Source: Clostridia bacterium
GTDB lineage: Bacteria > Bacillota_E > SLMV01 > PUMD01
Reading direction: 5' to 3'
NCBI GenBank assembly: GCA_007128555.1
Contig: SKXF01000215.1
Span: forward strand, 1 to 12,231
DNA length: 12,231 nucleotides
Positions 7,008-12,231 of the stretch are shown here, in pieces. The position numbers were made by a program, and so were the translations under genes. Each line of letters begins with the position of its first letter. Position 1 is the first letter of the stretch. The notes under the pieces are model-generated. The model made no database searches and was not told the DNA's origin. It saw only the letters and a list, made by a program, of their open reading frames with translations.

Positions 7008-8025
7008 TTCTCTTCGCGTGTTGACCGCGGTCCTGCGGGAGCGAAAGAGACGCATCATCCCCGTAGAGGAACTGCAGGCGATGGCCGGCGAGTCGGATTA
7101 CCTGCGGTTTCACCGATTGATCTCCGGGATGGTGCACGAGGGGATCCTCCGTCCCGTCGATGCTTCGGGTCACAACGGTCGCTCACCCGTGTTGTTCAAC
7201 CGCTACCGCCTGGTCCGAGAAGATCCCCCGGAACGCCCCTTTCTCGAGGAGATCTCAACGCTACCCATTGACCGGGCCGTCCGGTACTACCGCCGTCATC
7301 CTGAGCATTACAGCCAGGACCGGGCCTATGTCCAGGCCATCTGCGGGTTTCTCCTGGGCGGTGATGTCTGCCCGTTGGTGACCACCAACGAGAGATCCTA
7401 CCAGCTGTTCCGGGACGAGAAGGCCCTGAAAGACGGCCGGGGCGGGACGGTCCTGGAGCGCATGGGCCTGGGCCTGGACGACCTGCGAGTCATCCCCACG
7501 TCAGAGCCCTTCGTCCACTTCGACCTGAGGCACTCCGGTGGCGACGAGCGAGTCCTGATCGTGGAGAATCTCGATTCCTTCATAAGTGTACACCGGTGCC
7601 TGAGGGGTGGCGTGCCGCTGCTGGGGAAACTGATGCCGGGAGTCATCATATACGGTGAGGGAAATAAGATTCTGTCCAGCTTTCAATTTGTCCGGGAGGT
7701 TCCGGGACTCGGTGAGTCCGCCAGGTACCTTTACTTCGGGGATCTCGATCACGAGGGGATCTCCATATATCGGCGGTTGGTGAGTCGATATGATGGATTC
7801 GACATCAGACCCTGGGTGGTGGGCTACCTGGGCCTTTTGCAGGTGGAACCAGACCCACCGGTCGGGCGGGATCACCAGCGGAAGGCCGCCCTGTGTGCTT
7901 TCCTGGAGGGTTTCCCCGAGCCGCAGGCGCGGCAAATCGAGGAGATGCTCGCTTCCGGTCGATACATTCCGCAGGAGGCCCTCAGTCTCGCCCACATGAC
8001 CGGTGATATTCCCCTGGAGATATGA
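7000..8025 (+). CDS. jetD: Wadjet defence protein JetD (winged helix plus Toprim nuclease)
   Basis: The last gene of the operon encodes the nuclease that cuts circular DNA presented by JetABC; the family (DUF3322/DUF2220) is related to topoisomerase VI A/Spo11. ATG 7000 gives 341 aa and lies 9 nt after AAAGGA (6985-6990). ATG 6994, 3 nt after the site, would add two residues. Residues about 1-75 resemble a winged helix. The middle has NERSYQLFRDEKAL and GTVLERMGL, as in other DUF2220 JetD proteins. The Toprim core shows the acidic residue in VLIVENLDSF (E189) and the DxD in YFGDLDHEG (D248, D250), which should bind the metal ions. The ENxDSF form favours DUF2220 JetD over the DUF2399 protein of type III. 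It overlaps the end of jetC by 8 nt. All expected catalytic acids are present, so it should be active. Confidence 0.9.
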   Translation: MDDSLRVLTAVLRERKRRIIPVEELQAMAGESDYLRFHRLISGMVHEGILRPVDASGHNGRSPVLFNRYRLVREDPPERPFLEEISTLPIDRAVRYYRRHPEHYSQDRAYVQAICGFLLGGDVCPLVTTNERSYQLFRDEKALKDGRGGTVLERMGLGLDDLRVIPTSEPFVHFDLRHSGGDERVLIVENLDSFISVHRCLRGGVPLLGKLMPGVIIYGEGNKILSSFQFVREVPGLGESARYLYFGDLDHEGISIYRRLVSRYDGFDIRPWVVGYLGLLQVEPDPPVGRDHQRKAALCAFLEGFPEPQARQIEEMLASGRYIPQEALSLAHMTGDIPLEI

Positions 8026-8047
8026 AGGGGTTCATCGGGACGCCAGC

Positions 8048-8087
8048 CAGGGGAGGGGGGGCGTTAGGCCAACTGCCCTTCTCCCTG
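8048..8087 (+). terminator. GC-rich hairpin just after jetD, possible transcription end
   Basis: CAGGGGAG plus a run of G residues (8048-8060) pairs with CCCTTCTCCCTG (8076-8087). This gives a stem of about 12 bp, with one bulged G and two G-U pairs, closing a loop of about 15 nt. It begins 23 nt after the jetD stop. No U-tract follows, so it is not a textbook intrinsic terminator; it could also act as an mRNA-stabilising hairpin. Confidence 0.4.
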
Positions 8088-8099
8088 ACAGTCAAAGCA

Positions 8100-8129
8100 G
8101 AGGCCTCATCCCATGCGAGATGATGCCTC
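8100..8129. repeat. Inverted repeat (hairpin) between jetD and the small membrane gene
   Basis: GAGGCcTCATC (8100-8110) and GATGAtGCCTC (8119-8129) pair over 11 positions with one mismatch, around an 8-nt loop. No T-run follows on either side. It stands 75 nt after the jetD stop and may be a second part of the transcription boundary, or an operator for the gene at 8250. Confidence 0.35.
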
Positions 8130-8231
8130 CGGTGCCTTCGCCCTGGTAGGCCTGGCTGGCAGTAGGGTGGGAAGATGGACTCCGGTCAGCATCTGGCGTA
8201 CCATCGGAGACATACCGCTTCACGATTGCGC

Positions 8232-8239
8232 AGAGGAGG
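8232..8239 (+). promoter_or_regulatory. Strong ribosome-binding site for the GTG-started small gene
   Basis: AGAGGAGG ends 10 nt before GTG 8250. It is one of the best Shine-Dalgarno matches in the window and decides the start of the small gene against the longer in-frame possibility at ATG 8175, which has no comparable site. Confidence 0.5.
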
Positions 8240-8249
8240 CCCATACACT

Positions 8250-8486
8250 GTGAAACAACACATGCCGTTCCTATTGGCTGCTCTTGGGTTCGTGCTGGCA
8301 TTGGCACTATGCTTTCTGATTGGAGCCGTGACGGGCATCCATTGGCTGACATTCGATCATTTCCAGGATATGTGGTTTGAAGGACTGCGGCTTGAATCAG
8401 GTTACCACTGGGTTCCCGTTCTCCTGGCGGTACTGGTGGCCCACTATGGTTGGAAGTACGGTGAGAGGTTCCTCAATGATACGTAG
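8250..8486 (+). CDS. Small two-segment membrane protein, function unknown
   Basis: The frame from GTG 8250 to TAG 8484-8486 encodes 78 aa, and I do not recognise the family. A first hydrophobic segment covers about residues 5-26 (MPFLLAALGFVLALALCFLI). A second, rich in V/L/A and bordered by tryptophans, covers about 55-70 (WVPVLLAVLVAHYGW). Between them is a short aromatic loop (HWLTFDHFQDMWFEG) and the tail is charged (KYGERFLND). The N-terminus before segment one is basic (VKQH), so an inside-start hairpin topology is plausible. The AGAGGAGG site supports real translation. The gene stands alone, 224 nt after jetD and behind two hairpins, with no gene following closely. It could be an accessory protein, but nothing in the sequence links it to the defence operon. 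Confidence 0.5.
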   Translation: MKQHMPFLLAALGFVLALALCFLIGAVTGIHWLTFDHFQDMWFEGLRLESGYHWVPVLLAVLVAHYGWKYGERFLNDT

Positions 8487-8618
8487 TCATGGTGCTTCCG
8501 CATAGAGGGATGGCGTCCCTTGACCGCTATCCCCAGCTCACTTGCGGAAACGATGACGCAATCAAGGATTGTGACTGCGCAGGCCACGGGTCGTCCTGCA
8601 TCTGCAGGAGTCCAGGTG

Positions 8619-8649
8619 TCCATGGATCCGTTTTCTCGGGATCCATGGA
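8619..8649. repeat. Perfect 11-bp inverted repeat
   Basis: TCCATGGATCC at 8619-8629 is matched exactly by GGATCCATGGA at 8639-8649, leaving a 9-nt centre (8630-8638, T-rich). It is the only perfect repeat of this length I found outside genes. It might be an operator, a transcript hairpin or a remnant of a mobile element end. No second copy is visible in the window. Confidence 0.55.
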
Positions 8650-8791
8650 GGGTTCGGACCGAAGAATGTCGAACAAGGAAATGCTTGGGAGATTGCACAT
8701 CCCGGATCCGCTTGCTGGAGGTCCGCAGAAATGGGATTGCGGTGTGACACGCCTGGCTGTCGGCACCTGTAAGCCCTTTGCTTCCGTTCGT

Positions 8792-8813
8792 GGTCCCTGA
8801 TGCTACAGGGATC
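8792..8813. repeat. Short hairpin upstream of the lipoprotein gene
   Basis: GGTCCCT (8792-8798) pairs with AGGGATC (8807-8813) over 7 bp, including one G-U pair, around an 8-nt loop. It is about 130 nt before the lipoprotein start. It may be a leader structure or chance. Confidence 0.25.
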
Positions 8814-8930
8814 TGGTCCCCTTGTTCCCGGGTCGAGTGATCTCCCAGCGGTAGATGATGTTGGTCTTTGATGTTGCCATGTGATCAAGCATATCTGCAG
8901 TGGCCTGTACTGTGCCCAGTACCAGACGAA

Positions 8931-8938
8931 AGGTGGGG
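8931..8938 (+). promoter_or_regulatory. Ribosome-binding site fixing the lipoprotein start at ATG 8943
   Basis: AGGTGGGG lies 4 nt before ATG 8943. This start puts a textbook lipoprotein signal peptide at the very N-terminus. A longer in-frame start at TTG 8868 would bury the signal peptide 25 residues in. Confidence 0.5.
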
Positions 8939-8942
8939 TTTG

Positions 8943-11390
8943 ATGAAGTTACGCCTGAGAACGATCTGCCTGGTGATGGTCATCGTTGGAGCGGCCATGA
9001 TGGCAGGTTGTGGGATCTTCAGTACTGCAGCGATCGGGCCGGGAGATGCCCTGGAGCACCAGGTAGGTGATGTGCTGCTTTCAATGCGCTACGGTCCTGC
9101 GGCCACCTTTCCCATGGGCGTGGAGGATGACGCCAAGGCAACCGTTACCCACGACTTCTGGATCGGCGAGACTCCGGTGACCTATGAGCTTTGGTACGAA
9201 GTTCGGGTGTGGGCCGAGGAAAACGGCTACAGATTTCACAACAGGGGACGCGAGGGAAGTGCTGGCGAGACGAGGCAGGAGCCCTCCGAGGATAGGGACC
9301 ACCCGGTAACAACCATCCGGTGGAACGAGGCTATTGCCTGGTGCAACGCGCTGTCGGAGTACATGGGGTTCACACCGGTCTATATGCTCGACGGCGAGGT
9401 TTACCGAAACGGTGGTGATCGGAGTCCCGCGGAAGACATCACGGCGAGAAAGGTAATGGGATTCCGCCTACCCACGGCCGAGGAATGGGAACTCGCTGCC
9501 CGGTACAGGGGCCGCGATCGGTCTGACGGAGCGATTCGATGTCCCGAGCGTAGTCGCACCTACTGGACTCCGGGCACTTACGCCAGCGGAGCAACCGGGC
9601 CGTATACCGATGAGGAAGCCACTATGGTGGCTGCCTGGTACGATGAGAACACCGGTGGAGAGACACAGCCGGTGGGGACGAAGCCTGAGGGCGGCAATCA
9701 CCTCCATCTCTATGACATGAGCGGCAATGTCTTTGAATGGGTGGATGCTCCCGATGGGGGTGAGCCCCTGGTTTACGGCGGCGCTGCTTCCTCGGATGCC
9801 TCCGATCTCCAGGTCGGCCTGCCGAACCCAAGGGGCTCGCCAGGGATCTCGGGTGCCTTTAGAAACATCGGCATTCGGATCGTTTTGTCCCTGGACGTTG
9901 ACCCGCGAGAAGAAGCCTATGCCTCCATCCCGGAAGATGCCGATGAAGACGAGGATGTCGTCCCGGGCGAGGAAGAGCCCGATGAGGATGAGAATATCCC
10001 CTTTCCCGTTGGAAGCCTTGTCGAGGTGGAGGTGGGAGGTCAATGGTTTGATGCCCAGGTTCTGGAGGCGGCCACGAGCGAGTGCTACATTACTTACGAT
10101 GGATACAGCAGTGACTCGGATGAATGGGTGGACATCTCCCGGGTTCGGGACCGCAGTGACCTGGTCATTCAATCCGTGGAGCCTGTCACGGTTGCCGTGG
10201 ATCATGGGACCGATCTGGCTGATGTGAGCTTCCCAGAGGACATCGATGTGCGCCTGGGGGATGGTTCAACGTTCCGGGCCGATGTGCAGTGGGGCAGTGC
10301 TCCCTATGATGGCAATGAGGAGGGCGAATATTCCTTCCCGGGCGAACTGGTGGATCTTCCCCCCAACGTGACCAACCCGGATGATATTCGGGCTGTCATG
10401 GCGGTGCGGGTTCGTGACATCGATGGCTCCACCTCCCGGATCCGGGTCGGCGGAGACACCGATATCGATGGACTGCTCTGGTACGTCGAACATGATCACG
10501 GGCAACACGGGTACTACTTCGGTACGTCCTCGCGTATTGACGTCTCGCACGCAGTGATCACCGATCATCGGGGCCGATTTCTTGCCATGATCGTCTTTGA
10601 CGTGGGTCTTCTCCCGATCCAGTGGGTTTTCGATGATCTGACCATTTCCGTCGTTGGGCCCAGGGACTCGGCGTTTGATGCCAGGGAAGCCCTTCATGTT
10701 TTCACTCTAGAGGAGGAGCGAGTAGATGTCACCTTAGACATTGAGATGGACATGACCGTGGAGGAGGTGCTCGACAGGATTCCAGAGGTCTTTGGTGCCG
10801 AGCTGTCTGGTTCCGTGGAAACACTCAGAGGCGTCCTGGAGGAACTCACGGATGCTCTCCCGTGGACCGTGGCGAAGATGGGATCCGTAGCCGAATCGCG
10901 GCAGGAGGTGACGATCGCGTCCACGCTTGCTGTGGCCTGTGTGAGCATCAAGATCCTGGACCAGATAGAGGCTATGGCTGACGACACATCCACCGGGGAT
11001 GCCGGGGCGATGTGGGCAGGTCTTGCCCAATCCGATGATCAGGAACGGATGATGGCCTCCAGGGAACTGCGACAGGAGGTCGGCAGGCAGGTGAGCAGAT
11101 TGACGAAGCATAAGATGATGGGGCCCCTGCGCCAGATGCTTGAATACATTGAACGTATTGCCAGTGGTTACTATGATGGCCGCGATATTGTCGGACCCTC
11201 GGTGAGCATGCTGCTGTGCAAGGGGCAGTCGCCAATGCCCAATCAGTGCGACAATTTTGTTGTGCCGAACACCGGCGGAAACGTGGCACGGTGCGTGAAC
11301 CTCTGTTACGTGACCCTGGGTTGTTTTACCGATATCTGTCATCCCATGATGTTCTCCGTGAGCGATGCGCTGAGTATGCGGGTCCGATGA
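8943..11390 (+). CDS. Multidomain lipoprotein: FGE-like (SUMF1-type) domain, Tudor-like module, Ig-like domain, unknown Cys-rich C-terminus
   Basis: From ATG 8943 the product is 815 aa. A lipoprotein signal peptide (MKLRLRT, hydrophobic core, lipobox MAGC with Cys23) predicts a surface or periplasmic lipoprotein. Residues about 41-318 form an FGE-sulfatase/SUMF1-type domain (PF03781). Its marks are FWIGETPVTYELWY (72 on), HPVTTIRWNEAIAWCNALSE, FRLPTAEEWELAARY, LYDMSGNVFEWV and IGIRIVLS. The two copper-binding cysteines of true FGE are not seen near the domain end, so a binding role is likelier than catalysis. An Asp/Glu-rich linker (about 325-352) precedes a Tudor/chromo-barrel-like module (about 355-402: VGSLVEVEVGGQWFDAQVL, ITYDGY, DEWV). 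An Ig-like domain resembling Big_4 follows (about 410-500). The rest is unrecognised, except for six cysteines at 759, 769, 784, 788, 794 and 799. Substrate and partner are unknown; there is no operon partner nearby. Confidence 0.82.
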   Translation: MKLRLRTICLVMVIVGAAMMAGCGIFSTAAIGPGDALEHQVGDVLLSMRYGPAATFPMGVEDDAKATVTHDFWIGETPVTYELWYEVRVWAEENGYRFHNRGREGSAGETRQEPSEDRDHPVTTIRWNEAIAWCNALSEYMGFTPVYMLDGEVYRNGGDRSPAEDITARKVMGFRLPTAEEWELAARYRGRDRSDGAIRCPERSRTYWTPGTYASGATGPYTDEEATMVAAWYDENTGGETQPVGTKPEGGNHLHLYDMSGNVFEWVDAPDGGEPLVYGGAASSDASDLQVGLPNPRGSPGISGAFRNIGIRIVLSLDVDPREEAYASIPEDADEDEDVVPGEEEPDEDENIPFPVGSLVEVEVGGQWFDAQVLEAATSECYITYDGYSSDSDEWVDISRVRDRSDLVIQSVEPVTVAVDHGTDLADVSFPEDIDVRLGDGSTFRADVQWGSAPYDGNEEGEYSFPGELVDLPPNVTNPDDIRAVMAVRVRDIDGSTSRIRVGGDTDIDGLLWYVEHDHGQHGYYFGTSSRIDVSHAVITDHRGRFLAMIVFDVGLLPIQWVFDDLTISVVGPRDSAFDAREALHVFTLEEERVDVTLDIEMDMTVEEVLDRIPEVFGAELSGSVETLRGVLEELTDALPWTVAKMGSVAESRQEVTIASTLAVACVSIKILDQIEAMADDTSTGDAGAMWAGLAQSDDQERMMASRELRQEVGRQVSRLTKHKMMGPLRQMLEYIERIASGYYDGRDIVGPSVSMLLCKGQSPMPNQCDNFVVPNTGGNVARCVNLCYVTLGCFTDICHPMMFSVSDALSMRVR

Positions 11391-11922
11391 GGCATAAGGA
11401 GAACCATCAACGGGCGCCCGGATTGTGACCGAGGTAGCATGAATGTGTTCGCGTGAAATCACCGTCGGGTTCGGTCCGGTGCTTGATCCAAATGCTGTGG
11501 TCCAGCGATATCACAATGATCGACAGGGAGAACGGGCGGGTAGGCGGCAGGTGCTGGGGCGCGAAGAACGATGTGGATTCCGTGCGTCAGCGATGGACCA
11601 TTCGATGAACACGTCGCGCATGGAAGCGAGGGATCTCTTGACCCCGCTTGGGGAACGGAGGGGTTTCTGAGGGAATCATAATGGAGATATTGATCGTCCG
11701 TTGCCTGTGCTATCTGAACGGAAGAGATGCCCTGCAGCGCGGTTGACGGCCGTGGGGATTTGCTGGCATCACGATCAGACCTGGGTCGGTTTCCCAACTG
11801 CTGGTGTGATGCCTGGAGGCTTGCTGGGGCTCAGCGATGTCATGGCCCATGCGTTTGGCTTTACATTTGCCTTGTTTGGACGGCTTCTCATACGACCTTA
11901 CTCGAAGTTGTGACCACGGTGA
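11391..11922. other. 532-bp stretch with no supportable gene
   Basis: Open frames of 70-112 codons occur on both strands but overlap each other. They have no recognisable domain, and their codon composition does not resemble the confirmed genes. CGGGCGCCCG at 11411-11420, 20 nt after the lipoprotein stop, is a perfect 10-bp palindrome. No clear terminator, tRNA or repeat array is seen. Confidence 0.55.
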
Positions 11923-12231
11923 TTACATACCATGAGGAGTTGCAGGCGGGACGCCTTCGTGAACCTCCATGGCCTGGGCAATTGCGACCGCCTTGAGATC
12001 GGCAAAGGAGGAGGGTTTGCTTGCCGGGATCTCATCGGGAACCTTCTAGGCCAAGCACACTGCCTACCGACGCAATCCACGATCTACGACCTCCCCGGCT
12101 GACTTGGGGGTGTCGTAGAGGATGGCATCCTTCGGCCAGGCGGTGGCGACGTAGACCGCCTGAAGGGGAACAGGCCAATCCCGGTGATTACCTGTCCAGG
12201 GCACTGCAGCGCTACCCACTGTCAAAAAAAA
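11923..12231 (-). pseudogene. Possible decayed gene with two in-frame TAG codons, entering from the right edge
   Basis: Reading the minus strand from the right edge, one frame is open for 55 codons to TAG at 12064-12066. It contains strongly coding-like stretches such as VPLQAVYVATAWPKDAILYD and TPKSAGEVVDRGLRR. The same frame continues for five codons to a second TAG at 12046-12048. It then stays open for 40 more codons (including SFADLKAVAIAQAMEVHEG) to TAA at 11923-11925. The third positions of the first segment's middle are mostly G or C, as in the real genes here. I do not recognise the protein. The simplest reading is a pseudogene with two nonsense changes; an intact C-terminus ending at 12064 is also possible. 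Sequence to the right of the window would decide. Confidence 0.35.

Larger units (their letters stand above)
8487..8942. other. 456-bp intergenic stretch without a convincing gene
   Basis: Several overlapping frames of 75-110 codons exist here on both strands, but none has a good ribosome-binding site, a recognisable domain or coding-like composition. The region contains the perfect inverted repeat at 8619-8649, the short CCTGCA/TGCAGG repeat at 8595-8608 and the hairpin at 8792-8813. It should also hold the promoter of the lipoprotein gene, though I cannot point to a convincing -35/-10 pair. Confidence 0.6.

Noticed and set aside
8821..8860. tRNA T-arm-like stretch (GGTCGAGTGATC region)
   Set aside because: I tested it on both strands: no acceptor stem or anticodon arm can be drawn around it.
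8489..8888. Several overlapping short frames on both strands between the small membrane gene and the lipoprotein gene
   Set aside because: None has a good ribosome-binding site or recognisable sequence. They overlap one another and cross the perfect inverted repeat.
8868..8942. Longer start of the lipoprotein at TTG 8868
   Set aside because: It would put 25 residues before an obvious signal peptide. ATG 8943 has AGGTGGGG upstream.
11443..11797. Short frames of 75 and 112 codons on opposite strands after the lipoprotein gene
   Set aside because: They oppose each other, have low coding character and no domain or credible start signal.
12224..12231. Run of eight A residues at the right edge
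   Set aside because: It could be a contig end or part of a terminator, but it is cut off by the window, so nothing can be said.
1..12231. CRISPR array, rRNA or tandem repeat array
   Set aside because: I read through the window for regularly spaced direct repeats and conserved RNA motifs and found none.

Overview
The window carries a complete, tightly packed Wadjet-type (JetABCD, SMC-like) plasmid-defence operon. On its left is the truncated end of an IS4/IS50-like insertion sequence. On its right are a small membrane-protein gene, a large multidomain lipoprotein gene, and a poorly coding tail that ends in what looks like a decayed minus-strand gene. The DNA is GC-rich, uses purine-rich Shine-Dalgarno sites (GGAGG type) and mixes ATG and GTG starts, so it is bacterial. 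The lipoprotein, with a lipobox and a formylglycine-generating-enzyme-like (FGE-like) domain fused to an Ig-like domain, is the kind of surface protein seen in spirochaetes and some other diderm bacteria. That is only a hint; the organism cannot be named from this sequence.

Layout. 1-219: C-terminus of an IS4-family transposase and a 19-bp end resembling the outside end of IS50/Tn5. 220-399: leader of the defence operon, with an interrupted dyad at 262-295. 400-8025: jetA (kleisin-like), jetB (KITE-like), jetC (SMC-like ATPase with long coiled coils and a hinge region) and jetD (winged helix plus Toprim nuclease). All are on the + strand, and every junction overlaps by 8 to 17 nt. 8048-8129: two hairpins after jetD, the first GC-rich and probably marking the operon end. 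8250-8486: an unrecognised 78-aa protein with two membrane segments. 8487-8942: no convincing gene, but a perfect 11-bp inverted repeat and one more hairpin. 8943-11390: an 815-aa lipoprotein with an FGE-like domain, an acidic linker, a Tudor/chromo-barrel-like module, an Ig-like domain and an unknown C-terminal region with six clustered cysteines. 11391-11922: nothing supportable. 11923-12231 (minus strand): a coding-like frame broken by two TAG codons.

How the genes work together. In characterised Wadjet systems JetA, JetB and JetC form a condensin-like complex that extrudes DNA loops. JetD, related to the topoisomerase VI/Spo11 nucleases, cuts small circular DNA once extrusion is complete. 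All four parts are present here and look intact. The features of JetB, of the JetC head and of JetD fit the type II branch best as I remember it, but the subtype is not proven without a profile search. Nothing in the sequence ties the two downstream genes to the defence operon; they are separated from it by hairpins and have their own ribosome-binding sites.
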